DNA of 64,000 bases, taken from the NCBI GenBank assembly GCA_900755065.1, contig CAAEFC010000043.1:10227-74226 (forward strand), in the 5' to 3' direction. How positions within the stretch are numbered: position 1 is the stretch's first letter; the number at the start of each line of letters is the position of its first letter. This stretch comes from Bacilli bacterium (lineage in GTDB: Bacteria > Bacillota_I > Bacilli_A > RFN20 > CAG-449). Positions 50,969-59,793 of the stretch are shown in pieces. The translations under genes were made by a program, and so were the position numbers. The notes beneath the pieces were generated by a model that saw only the letters and a list, made by a program, of their open reading frames with translations, was not told where the DNA came from and did no database searches.

Positions 50969-52402
50969 CTATACACACACTCCGTCCAAACTCCGTATAA
51001 AGCGATCGACGATGCTCAGATATCCGTCGGCTTTACGCGGATTTTCCGTTTCCACGAACACGCGGACGACCGGTTCGGTCCCCGAAACGCGGAGAAGCAC
51101 CCAGGAATCTCCGTCGAAGAGATACTTGACGTTTTTCCCTAACCGCACCACCGAACGAGGCGGACATTCAAACGACGGCATTCGTTCCAGAAGAGCCGAT
51201 TCCACATCGATTCCCCTTCGGTACGCAAAGGTTTCTTCGACGATCACGTGGTGAAAATCCGCGAAATCCCGGACTTCCCGGATAATTTCGGAAACCGGCT
51301 TTTTCATCGCGATCACCATTTCCGCGAAGAGCATCGCCGCGAACGTCGAATCCTTTCCGTAGAGATAGCCCCGTATCGTCAGACCGCCGGAAGACTCTCC
51401 GCCGATTAACGCGTCCGTTTTTTTCATTTCGGAAGAAATGTTCTTGAACCCGACGTCGACTTCATGGCATTCAAACGACAGTTTTTCGCTCACGCGGTCG
51501 AGAAGATTCGATGTGGCGATATTCCGCACGCAAGGTCCCTTTTCACCTCGGTATTTCACCAGATAATAGTACAGCGCCGCCAGAATTTCGTTGCTGTCCA
51601 CGTAATTTCCCTTTTCGTCCAGCACGCCCAGACGATCGCCGTCGGAGTCGATGCCGAAAGCGAAATCATAACCCTCCCGGACAACCCGCGCCGAGAGTTT
51701 CATCATATTCGCCCGGGTCGGATTCGGCAGTTCGCCATGAAACCAGGCGTCGTGCGCGGAACGGATCGCGTGAAAGTTTTTCCACCCGTATTTTTTCGCA
51801 AGGCGCTTCATTGTCAAAGAGCCGGTGCCGTAGATCGCGTCGAAAAGCACTTTGATCGAACTCCCCTGAATCTCAGGCGAGATGAACTTTCCGACGGATT
51901 CCAAGTACAGATCGAGAAAAGACACGACGGAAACGTATTGTCCGTACCCTTCCTCGAATTTCTCGGTTTTCCGGATCTTCCGCAGCCTCGCGATTTCTCT
52001 TTCGATTTCGTCGGTCAGAGAAACGTCCGCGTCCATGCCGTCCTGCTGAAAGACTTTGACGCCGTTGAACGAATACGGATTGTGCGACGCGGTGATCATC
52101 ACGCCGAAATCGTTTCCGAGTTCTTTGCTCAGAAACATCACCGCCGGAGTCGGCACAGGCTCACAGGAAAGGAGACAGTGAATGTGATTTCCCGCGAAAA
52201 CCTCGCTGATCCACAGGGCGCTTTCTTCGGAAAGAAAGCGAAAATCATAGCCGATGACGACCTCTTTCCGGCTGTGCCGCCGATGAATGATGTTGCTCAG
52301 CGCCTGCGCGATCAGAACGATGTTTTCCTTCCGGAAGTCATCGCCGATGATCCCGCGGAACCCTCCCGTTCCGAATTCAATTTTCCGCATATCTTTTACC
52401 AT
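50969..52402 (-). CDS. Phosphohexomutase (phosphoglucomutase/phosphomannomutase family)
   Basis: A 477-residue alpha-D-phosphohexomutase that moves phosphate between C1 and C6 of a hexose. FGTGGFRG starts the first domain; the phosphoserine loop is TASHNP, the metal loop DSDGDR, the sugar-specificity loop GGESSGG and the phosphate-binding C-terminal RVSGTEP. It overlaps the GH16 stop codon (ATG at 52402; ATG 52390 is the alternative) and directly precedes the phosphorylase gene. The likely job is converting the phosphorylase product, for example GlcNAc-1-phosphate, into the 6-phosphate for NagA. GGESSGG does not discriminate clearly between glucose, mannose and GlcNAc forms. Confidence 0.9.
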   Translation of the reverse strand: MVKDMRKIEFGTGGFRGIIGDDFRKENIVLIAQALSNIIHRRHSRKEVVIGYDFRFLSEESALWISEVFAGNHIHCLLSCEPVPTPAVMFLSKELGNDFGVMITASHNPYSFNGVKVFQQDGMDADVSLTDEIEREIARLRKIRKTEKFEEGYGQYVSVVSFLDLYLESVGKFISPEIQGSSIKVLFDAIYGTGSLTMKRLAKKYGWKNFHAIRSAHDAWFHGELPNPTRANMMKLSARVVREGYDFAFGIDSDGDRLGVLDEKGNYVDSNEILAALYYYLVKYRGEKGPCVRNIATSNLLDRVSEKLSFECHEVDVGFKNISSEMKKTDALIGGESSGGLTIRGYLYGKDSTFAAMLFAEMVIAMKKPVSEIIREVRDFADFHHVIVEETFAYRRGIDVESALLERMPSFECPPRSVVRLGKNVKYLFDGDSWVLLRVSGTEPVVRVFVETENPRKADGYLSIVDRFIRSLDGVCV

Positions 52403-55400
52403 TCCCGATAAGAGAAACTTTCGATCGTGATCGTGGAATCCGATGAGACAGGATCGCCCGCCCAATCCGGACACCAACCGCCCATATAGAGGTACATCGG
52501 CTCGGTCGGAACGTACTCGGTGATCGTGGTCAGAAGAACGTTGTCGACGTAAAATTCGGCTTTTGTTCCGCTGTACCAGTCGATGCGGTAGGTATGCCGT
52601 TCATCGGAAGAAAGGGTGTAGTCCAGATTCAACTGAACCGTTTTATAGTCGCTTTCCGTGACCCACGAAGTCAGCCAGATGTGATTGTCGCCCCACATTT
52701 CGATGTCGATTTCGTAATTGTGAACGCCGTCGTTGTAATAGAGCCAGAACGCCGTAGCCACGCCGCTTGTCGCCGTCGTCGAAGCGACGATTTCAAACGA
52801 ACCTTCGCCGTACCTTTCGACGGATTTGACCACGCCTCCGATCCGATCGGCGCCCTTCATCTGCACCAAAATCGAGCCGTCGTCGTTGAACGTGACGTTT
52901 TCGGCGCTGACGCCCTGATTTCCGTCTTCTTCCGAACCCCACCTGTCGGTGACGGCTTCGACCTTGACGGGCGATTTTTCCGCAGAAAACTCCCGCACGA
53001 CGATGCCGTTGTCCGCGTCGAGACTCAAAGCGAGAACTTTCACGTAACGCGCGTTCACCGCCGTTTCCAGATTCAGGGTCAGTTCTTTCGCTTCAAACGT
53101 ACCGAGCGAAACATAGTCGGTTCCGTTTTCGGACGTAAGAATCTCGTAATGATGGAAATAATCGTCCGGCGAATCGTCTTTCCCCATGTACAAGGTCATG
53201 GTGTCGATTGTTTTGACTTCGAGAAGATCGAGAAGAAGATAAGCCCCCTCCGTCCGATTATAGCCGAACCACGCATAGGTGCTCAGATCGCCGTCGATCA
53301 TGTAATTCGCGCTGGTCTGAACGCTGGTTTCCAGCGAAATATTGCCGTAAGAGACGCTTTTATTCAACGCCGGCAGTTGGTTGACGCTGATTTCTTTCAA
53401 AGCCACCCACGCGCCTCCGCTGTCAAGCGCGGACAGGCGGATATACCGGGCCGACTGTTCCTGATTTCTCAGATCGACCGTTGCCAGCGTCGTTCCGTAG
53501 GAGAGATTCCCCACCTCGACGTAATCGACGCCGTTTTCCGAAACGGAAACGACCGCATCGAACGTATCGGTCCCGGTCGCATTGCCGGTGAGAATTCGGA
53601 TATCGCTGATTTCCGTCACTTTTTTCAGATCGACCGTAATCGTCGAATCCGTTGTCGGCACGCTTCCGAACCAGACGAACGTGTCGTCATCTCCGTCGAC
53701 GACGTTGCTCATCGAACCCGAATAGATGCTCTCAAATCCTTCGTATGAAGCGCTGACCTGGGCTTCATCGATGTGAAACACGCACCAGGGTTTCTTGCTT
53801 CCGTTCGACAGGACGTAACCGGAATCGTCGGAGAACGTGATAACCATCGAGTACCAAGCCACTTCTCTTGGCGCTTCCGAACTGAAATAACCGGTCGAAT
53901 CGCTGGAATAGTGGATCGTATAGGCACCGGCAGGAATTTCCAAAGTCCCTCCGTTCTCATCGGTGAACGAGACGATCGTCGGAGAATGCGGTTCTCCGTC
54001 GTATTCAAAAGCCACCGTGCTCCCGAATTTGACATTGACGACGACGTCCTCGACCGGCGCGTTGATCGTAAACACGCACCAGTTCCGGATGCCGTTTGCC
54101 GTATCGACTTTGGCGACATAGCCCGAACCTTCTACGAAGGTAACCACCATCGCGTAGGTTCCCGATTCGCTCGGAGCCTCATTGCTGTAAAAGGCTTCGT
54201 TCTTTTCGTAATGAACCGTGTACTTGTCCGCGCTGATGTCCAAAGGATTTCCGCTTTCATCGGTAAAAGAAGCGATCGTCGGCGTATGCGCACTTCCGTC
54301 AAAATCAAAGACGGTATCCGAAGAGAAGTTGACGATGACCTTGGTGTCTTCCGTCGGCGCGTCAATGTGGAAGACGACATAGTTTCTCTCCCCCGCGATC
54401 ATCTGATATTTTGAATCGGTGAACGTGACCACCATCGAGTAATAAGCCGCCTCGGTCGGGGCTTCCGGACTGTAATAGCCGGTAGAATCGCTGGAATAAT
54501 GCACCGTATAGGCGCTTTCCGGCACATTCACTTCTGCGTTTGATGCATCGACGAAGCGCAAGCCGGTCGGACTGTGTGGCTGACCATCGTAGGTGAAAGC
54601 CGTGTTTCCGTCGGTTACGATTTTGACCTGAAACGGTTCTTCCACCTCGATCGACGATCCTTTCGTCGCCGTTACGGTATAACCGCCGTCCAGGACGCAC
54701 GAATACGACCATGCCGCCGATTCGCTCTCGACTTCGGAAAGCGCGGAATCGCAATGCTTTCCGTTTGAAGAAACGATCGAAAGGACGTCGCCCGAAGCAA
54801 AATCGCCCTTCAATGTATAGACGTCTTCGCTCGTCTCGTCCATCAGAAGATAATTCTCTCCGTCATGGACGAAATACAGACTCTTCGACTGATTGACCGC
54901 GTCGAGATTGACCCGTTTCGTATTGCCGTACGATTTGACGCCGTCTAATTCCACATAAGGCGTAACCGTGAACAGCGTTTCCGTATAAGTAGAAGGAATA
55001 TTCGTAATCGTCAGCGCTACGACCAGATCGTAGTCTTCCGAGCCGATTACCGGCATCGCGGAAAAAGGCGAAGCGTTCGCCTGCCCCGCATAAGAAGAAT
55101 AGTCGTTGACATAATAATGCGTCTCGCCGTCTTTGGTCTCGCTGATCGAATGGTAGACGTGCTGAATCTGATAATCCTGATCGACCTCGCCCGTTCCCGT
55201 AAACTTGACGTTAAACCCATAGTAGCCGGGCAGAACCGCGCTTTTTCCGTCTTCACCGATCGAATCGGCTTTGATCAGCGAAACGAAACGAAGCGAATAC
55301 GTTCCGTCTTCATTGACGAGACTCTGCGCCGCCGCGTCGGAAATGTACGAAGAAGCCGTCGCATCGGCCGAGCGGGACGAAGCGTAATGGACCTTGACGC

Positions 55401-55530
55401 TATCCCCGTTATTGAGAATCGCCGTATCGACGCGGAACGAAGAAGATTCCGAAGCAATGCTCCGGTAAATGCCGTATCCCGAAACGCCGAGCAGCAAAGC
55501 CGCGCCGTAAATCCACAAATTCCTTTTCAT
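52396..55530 (-). CDS. Secreted GH16-like glycoside hydrolase with Ig-like repeats and two CBM32-like domains
   Basis: A 1,044-residue exported protein. It has a signal/anchor helix (about 7-24), an N-terminal unknown beta-rich region (25-290), three MBG-like repeats of about 95 residues (about 295-580), two F5/8 type C domains (about 590-715 and 716-845) and a C-terminal GH16 domain (about 850-1044). Its catalytic strand is EIDIE (nucleophile Glu940, acid Glu944), the straight EIDxE form of lichenase- and transglycosylase-like GH16 enzymes rather than the bulged EIDxxE of laminarinases. It probably cuts a beta-linked glycan outside the cell. GGAGG precedes the ATG. The repeats are nearly identical in DNA to those of the upstream lipoprotein gene. 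Confidence 0.85.
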   Translation of the reverse strand: MKRNLWIYGAALLLGVSGYGIYRSIASESSSFRVDTAILNNGDSVKVHYASSRSADATASSYISDAAAQSLVNEDGTYSLRFVSLIKADSIGEDGKSAVLPGYYGFNVKFTGTGEVDQDYQIQHVYHSISETKDGETHYYVNDYSSYAGQANASPFSAMPVIGSEDYDLVVALTITNIPSTYTETLFTVTPYVELDGVKSYGNTKRVNLDAVNQSKSLYFVHDGENYLLMDETSEDVYTLKGDFASGDVLSIVSSNGKHCDSALSEVESESAAWSYSCVLDGGYTVTATKGSSIEVEEPFQVKIVTDGNTAFTYDGQPHSPTGLRFVDASNAEVNVPESAYTVHYSSDSTGYYSPEAPTEAAYYSMVVTFTDSKYQMIAGERNYVVFHIDAPTEDTKVIVNFSSDTVFDFDGSAHTPTIASFTDESGNPLDISADKYTVHYEKNEAFYSNEAPSESGTYAMVVTFVEGSGYVAKVDTANGIRNWCVFTINAPVEDVVVNVKFGSTVAFEYDGEPHSPTIVSFTDENGGTLEIPAGAYTIHYSSDSTGYFSSEAPREVAWYSMVITFSDDSGYVLSNGSKKPWCVFHIDEAQVSASYEGFESIYSGSMSNVVDGDDDTFVWFGSVPTTDSTITVDLKKVTEISDIRILTGNATGTDTFDAVVSVSENGVDYVEVGNLSYGTTLATVDLRNQEQSARYIRLSALDSGGAWVALKEISVNQLPALNKSVSYGNISLETSVQTSANYMIDGDLSTYAWFGYNRTEGAYLLLDLLEVKTIDTMTLYMGKDDSPDDYFHHYEILTSENGTDYVSLGTFEAKELTLNLETAVNARYVKVLALSLDADNGIVVREFSAEKSPVKVEAVTDRWGSEEDGNQGVSAENVTFNDDGSILVQMKGADRIGGVVKSVERYGEGSFEIVASTTATSGVATAFWLYYNDGVHNYEIDIEMWGDNHIWLTSWVTESDYKTVQLNLDYTLSSDERHTYRIDWYSGTKAEFYVDNVLLTTITEYVPTEPMYLYMGGWCPDWAGDPVSSDSTITIESFSYREW
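54078..54335 (-). repeat. MBG-like coding repeat, copy in the GH16 gene
   Basis: About 250 bases nearly identical to 55633-55890 and more loosely to 56236-56493. It encodes a module with TIASFTDESGNPL and KYTVHYEKNEAFYSNEAP. Confidence 0.8.
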
Positions 55531-55552
55531 TCTCTTTTACCTCCGAAAAAAC

Positions 55553-57499
55553 TCAACAGAATTCCCCATAACGGGTATCGGTGTCTTCACCGACCGCTTC
55601 CGCGGAACTTTCTTCCAGAATGGAGAAAATCTGCCAGTTTTTGATACCATTTGCCGTATCGACTTTGGCGGCGTAGCCCGAACCTTCTGCGAAGGTAACC
55701 ACCATCGCATAGGTTCCCGATTCGCTCGGAGCCTCATTGCTGTAAAAGACCTCGTTCTTTTCGTAATGAACCGTGTACTTGTCCGCGCTGATTTCCAACG
55801 GATTTCCGCTTTCATCGGTAAAGGAAGCGATCGTCGGGGCATGGGAATTTCCGTCATAAACGAATTCGGTATCGGAAGAGAAGTTGACGATGACCTTAAT
55901 GTCTTCTGTCGGCGCGTCGATGTGGAAGACGCACCAGCAACTTTCCGCGCCCGTATCGGATAACAGCACATAGTCGGAATCCGCGTTGAACGTCACCGTC
56001 ATCGCGTAATAAGCCGCTTCAATCGGGGCTTCTGCGCTGCTGTAACCGGTGTCGTCGCTGGTATAGAGAACCGTGTAATTTTCTTCGGAGACGGCGACCT
56101 CGTTCCCGGCGGAATCGGTGAACGAAACGATCGTCGGCGTATGCGGCTGACCGTCGTATTCAAACGCCACCGTTTCGGAGAAGTTGACCCGAACGGCCGT
56201 CTTTTCCGTCGTGACTTCGCGGATCGTGAATACGCACCAGTTCTTGATGCCGTTCGCCGTGTCGACTTTGGCGACGTAGCCCGAACCTTCCGCGAAGGTA
56301 ATCACCATCGCGTAGGTTCCCGCTTCGCTCGGGGCTTCGCTACTGTAAAACGCTTCGTCCTTTTCATAATGAATGGTATAGGCATCGGTGCCGATTTCCA
56401 ACGGATTTCCGCTTTCATCGGTAAAAGAAGCGATCGTCGGGGTATGGGCGTTTCCGTCCGCATCGAAAACGATATCCGCCGAGAAATTGACGACGACCTT
56501 CGTATCCTCTGTCGGCGCGTCGATGTGGAAGACGCACCAGTTTCGGATTCCGTTCGCCGAGTCCACCTTGGCTTCGTAACCGGAATCCGCGTTGAACGTA
56601 ACCACCATGGCATAGTAAGCCGCTTCAATCGGGGCTTCCGCGCTGTCGTATCCGGTGTCGTCGCTCGTATAACGGACCGTATAAGCCGATTCTTCGATGT
56701 TCAGCGGATTTCCGCTTTCGTCGGTGAATCCGAGAATCGTCGGCGTATGCGCCTGTCCGTCGTAATCAAACGCCACCGTTTCGGAAAACTGAATCACGAC
56801 CTTGACCGTCGCCGTGTCTTCGATGACGAACCAGCGGAATTCGCGGACTTGTTCGTATCCGTTCCCCGCTTCGGTCTCGATCACGATAGCGTACGTTCCC
56901 GGCTCGGTCGGAATTTCCGTGCCGATGTAGGTTCCGTCCTTTTCGAAAAAGACGCTGTATTCCACGTTTTCTTCCACGACCCGCGCGGAGATGTCCGGCG
57001 CTTCCGAAGTGCCGTCATAGGCAAAAGAAGCCCCGTTTTCGATCGAAAAGACCACCGTCGGCTTTTCAAAAGTTTCCGTCAGCGTGATTGTGTACGTCGT
57101 TTCTTTCCCTTCGTAAGAAACCTTGACGGTCTTGTTTCCCGCGGTCGTCATATCGTCCGGAAAAGACAGCATATCCTCGCTTAAAGCGATGACTTCGCTG
57201 TTACCGTCGGAATAGGTCAGTCTGAGGCTTCCGCCTTCGACGGAGATCGTTTCTCCGACTTCAAATTCGGTTTCCGGATATACGTCGAGCCGAATGCTCG
57301 TCAGCACGATTTCCTCTTCCGAAGAAGCGATTGAAGAATCGACGACGGAAGAATCCGGAAGGGGTTCCGAACTCGAAGAATCGGTGATCGAAAGCGAGGA
57401 AGAAAGCGAACTCGAAGCGTCGTTTTTCTTCGTCGAACAGCCGGAAACAGCCAGAAGAAGGGTGAGAGACAGTACAGTTAAACAATTTTTCTTTTTCAT
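55553..57499 (-). CDS. Surface lipoprotein with Ig-like domain and five MBG-like repeats
   Basis: A 648-residue lipoprotein with no recognisable enzyme domain. The lipobox VSGC modifies Cys21; a Ser/Asp-rich linker (about 28-60) projects it from the membrane. A bacterial Ig-3-like domain (about 64-142) is followed by five modules of about 95 residues, each with FxYDGxxHTPTI, then SFTDESGNPL, a Y(T/K)VxYxxD turn, PxExGxYAMVVTF and WCVF. The first module is the most divergent. It probably acts as a stalk, glycan-binding or adhesion protein. A perfect AAGGAGG precedes the ATG, implying strong expression. The gene ends 22 bases before the GH16 gene, which shares its repeats. Confidence 0.85.
   Translation of the reverse strand: MKKKNCLTVLSLTLLLAVSGCSTKKNDASSSLSSSLSITDSSSSEPLPDSSVVDSSIASSEEEIVLTSIRLDVYPETEFEVGETISVEGGSLRLTYSDGNSEVIALSEDMLSFPDDMTTAGNKTVKVSYEGKETTYTITLTETFEKPTVVFSIENGASFAYDGTSEAPDISARVVEENVEYSVFFEKDGTYIGTEIPTEPGTYAIVIETEAGNGYEQVREFRWFVIEDTATVKVVIQFSETVAFDYDGQAHTPTILGFTDESGNPLNIEESAYTVRYTSDDTGYDSAEAPIEAAYYAMVVTFNADSGYEAKVDSANGIRNWCVFHIDAPTEDTKVVVNFSADIVFDADGNAHTPTIASFTDESGNPLEIGTDAYTIHYEKDEAFYSSEAPSEAGTYAMVITFAEGSGYVAKVDTANGIKNWCVFTIREVTTEKTAVRVNFSETVAFEYDGQPHTPTIVSFTDSAGNEVAVSEENYTVLYTSDDTGYSSAEAPIEAAYYAMTVTFNADSDYVLLSDTGAESCWCVFHIDAPTEDIKVIVNFSSDTEFVYDGNSHAPTIASFTDESGNPLEISADKYTVHYEKNEVFYSNEAPSESGTYAMVVTFAEGSGYAAKVDTANGIKNWQIFSILEESSAEAVGEDTDTRYGEFC
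55633..55890 (-). repeat. MBG-like coding repeat, last module of the repeat lipoprotein
   Basis: Matches the GH16-gene copy 1,555 bases away with few differences along its length; boundaries are approximate. Confidence 0.8.
56236..56493 (-). repeat. MBG-like coding repeat, internal module of the repeat lipoprotein
   Basis: Third close copy, with more substitutions than the other two; it encodes the same TIASFTDESGNPL module. Boundaries are approximate. Confidence 0.75.
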
Positions 57500-57513
57500 A
57501 TTTACCTCCTTGT

Positions 57514-58617
57514 TCACTGAATATGTAGGATCGATTCTTCGGTTTCCCTTTCAAACAGATGAATCTTGTCGGTATTGAAACTAATGCGGACCGTATCGCC
57601 GACGGCATAAGGCACGCGGCCTTGAATCTTGACGATGAAGTTGTCGGAATCGACGATCGTCTCGCCGCCGCCGAAATCCAGATAGATCAGAGTCTCGCTT
57701 CCCAGCGTTTCGATCATGCGGACTTTCGCAGGCAGGCCGTTTTCGTCGATATAGACATCTTCGCTCCGGATTCCCAGATAGACCTCTTTCGCTTCCGGTT
57801 TAGCGACGCGCGCGGCTCTGATCCGGATTTTCCGATCCCCGGACAGGGTGATGATCGCGTCGCGCTTTTTGCATTCCAGCGTGCCCGGAAAGATATTCAT
57901 CTGCGGCGTACCGATGAAAGTCGCGACGAAGAGGTTTTTCGGGTGATCGTAGAGGTGGACCGGCGTGTCGATCTGCTGTATCCAACCGTCTTTCATCACG
58001 ACGATGCGGGTTCCCATCGTCATCGCTTCCGTCTGATCGTGCGTGACGTAAATGAAGGTTGCTTTCAGTTTTTCGTACAATTTGGTGATTTCCACGCGCA
58101 TCTGCGTCCGGAGTTTGGCATCGAGATTGGAAAGCGGTTCGTCGAGCAGATACGCTTTGGCTTCCCGCACGACCGCGCGCGCCAGAGCGACTCTCTGCCT
58201 CTGACCGCCGGAAAGTTCTTTCGGTTTCCGTTTCAGAAGCGTTTCCAGACCGAAGGTTTTCGCGGCGACCATCACTTTTTCCTTGATGTCCGCTTTGGAA
58301 TAATGCCTCAGTTTCAGCCCGAAAGCGATGTTGTCGTAAACGTTGAGATACGGATAAAGCGCGTAATTCTGAAAGACCATCGCCAGATCGCGGTCTTTCG
58401 GTTCGAGATCGTTGACGACTCTTCCGTCGATCGAAATCGTGCCGTCGCTGATCTCTTCCAGTCCGGCGATCATCCGAAGCGTCGTCGATTTTCCGCACCC
58501 GGAAGGCCCGACGAAGACGATGAATTCGCCGTCTTCGATTTCCATCGAAAAATCAGAGACCGCTTTGACGCCGCCTTTAAAGACTTTGCACACTTTTTCC
58601 AAGACGATTTTAGCCAT
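57514..58617 (-). CDS. Sugar ABC transporter ATPase, UgpC/MsmK type
   Basis: A 367-residue ATPase that drives carbohydrate uptake with MalF/MalG-type permeases. Walker A is GPSGCGKST (37-45), Q-loop FQNYALYP, signature LSGGQRQR, Walker B AYLLDEPLSNLD and switch His in VTHDQTEAM. The C-terminal third is the MalK-type regulatory TOBE region, so it can sense EIIA or serve several permeases. It lies in the same operon as the permeases but is separated from them by the ROK regulator and the GLUG lipoprotein. AAAGGAG precedes the ATG at 58617; a longer frame to 58776 overlaps the regulator and is not used. Confidence 0.94.
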   Translation of the reverse strand: MAKIVLEKVCKVFKGGVKAVSDFSMEIEDGEFIVFVGPSGCGKSTTLRMIAGLEEISDGTISIDGRVVNDLEPKDRDLAMVFQNYALYPYLNVYDNIAFGLKLRHYSKADIKEKVMVAAKTFGLETLLKRKPKELSGGQRQRVALARAVVREAKAYLLDEPLSNLDAKLRTQMRVEITKLYEKLKATFIYVTHDQTEAMTMGTRIVVMKDGWIQQIDTPVHLYDHPKNLFVATFIGTPQMNIFPGTLECKKRDAIITLSGDRKIRIRAARVAKPEAKEVYLGIRSEDVYIDENGLPAKVRMIETLGSETLIYLDFGGGETIVDSDNFIVKIQGRVPYAVGDTVRISFNTDKIHLFERETEESILHIQ

Positions 58618-58628
58618 AAAATACTCCT

Positions 58629-59789
58629 TTACACCCTGACCTTCTCGTTCAGGAGACTTTCGATCAGATGATCGACGGCGACGCTGATCGCGCCGATGAA
58701 GATCGATTTCCCGTTGAGATGCGAAAACTCCACTTCGCAGATATTTTGCGATTTCATCACTTCTTCGCGGACGCATTTCAGATAATCCTCGCCGAAACGG
58801 ACGATTCTTCCGGTGATGACGATTTTGGAAATATCGAGAATCTCCACGATTTCTCTGAGTTTCTTGCCGAATAAACGCGCGGTCGAACGGATATACTCGC
58901 GAACTGGTTCTTCCCTTTCGTAAATGCCGATCAGTTCTTCGGTTTTGATCTTCCGCTTTTTCTCTTTTCCGACGTGTTCTTTCAGCGCCCGGAGCGAAAC
59001 GAATTCGTCGAGATAATTTTCTTTTCCGTCAAAAACGGCTTTCATCAACCCGATTTCTCCGGCATATCCGGAAGTTCCCCGATAGAAATCGTCTTTGAAG
59101 ATAAAGGAAGCGCCGATGCCGTTGTCCAGATACGCGAGCATTCCGTCGGAAATCGACGAAAGTTTTCCTCTTCTTCTTTCTCCGACGATCGCCAGATTCG
59201 TGTCGTTCTGCATATAGACCGGCACGTCGAAGTGCGTTTTGAACAAGGTGATGATCTTGTTGTTTTCCTCGAAAAGATTCGGGTCGAACTGCTTGGACAA
59301 CTGCAACTCTTCCGTAATCTCGTTCACTTTGCCCGGAACGGCGATCATGATGTTTTTCACCGGGATGTGACGGTACTCTTCCTGCCCCAGAATCGATTTG
59401 ATCGCGAGAATGATTTCGTAGATGATTTCCGCATTGTAGTATTCGATTTCTTTGGTATGGGAAATCAGACTTTCCTCTTTTAGATTCGACAGCGTGATCG
59501 TATACCGGTTATTGGAAAGTTCGACGATGATGAAGATGCCGAAATCCGGATTCAGCGAATAGAACAACTGCTTTCTTCCTTTGGAACAATGCGCCAGCGC
59601 GTGCGAAATCCGGATAATCCCGCTGGACTTCAACCGCCTCAGAATCGAACTCATCGCCGCATTGGACAGATTGAGATTGTCGGCCAGAAACGTTGCCGAA
59701 CAATCCTGCTTTCTCAGCATTTCGATCACCGCTTGATTGTTCATCGTTCTGGCGTACGTCTGATTTTTTCCTGTAAGTTCCCGATTCAT
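58629..59789 (-). CDS. ROK family transcriptional regulator (NagC/XylR-like)
   Basis: A 386-residue repressor-type ROK protein. The N-terminal winged helix (about 10-75) contains MNNQAVIEMLRK and LSNAAMSSILRRLKSSGIIR. The ROK body keeps IMIAVPGKV, VYMQNDTNLAIVGE and LDNGIGASFI. The usual GxxGEIGH and CxCGxxGC elements are altered to YAGEIGLM with no Cys cluster, so zinc is not bound. The sugar effector is probably GlcNAc or its 6-phosphate, judged from the operon. Being encoded within its own target operon suggests feedback control. GAGGGG precedes the ATG. Confidence 0.88.
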   Translation of the reverse strand: MNRELTGKNQTYARTMNNQAVIEMLRKQDCSATFLADNLNLSNAAMSSILRRLKSSGIIRISHALAHCSKGRKQLFYSLNPDFGIFIIVELSNNRYTITLSNLKEESLISHTKEIEYYNAEIIYEIILAIKSILGQEEYRHIPVKNIMIAVPGKVNEITEELQLSKQFDPNLFEENNKIITLFKTHFDVPVYMQNDTNLAIVGERRRGKLSSISDGMLAYLDNGIGASFIFKDDFYRGTSGYAGEIGLMKAVFDGKENYLDEFVSLRALKEHVGKEKKRKIKTEELIGIYEREEPVREYIRSTARLFGKKLREIVEILDISKIVITGRIVRFGEDYLKCVREEVMKSQNICEVEFSHLNGKSIFIGAISVAVDHLIESLLNEKVRV

Positions 59790-59793
59790 TTTT

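Noticed and set aside
52405..52477. N-terminal extension of the phosphohexomutase into the GH16 gene
   Set aside because: It lies fully within the GH16 coding region and the family N-terminus (FGTGGFRG) begins just after ATG 52390.
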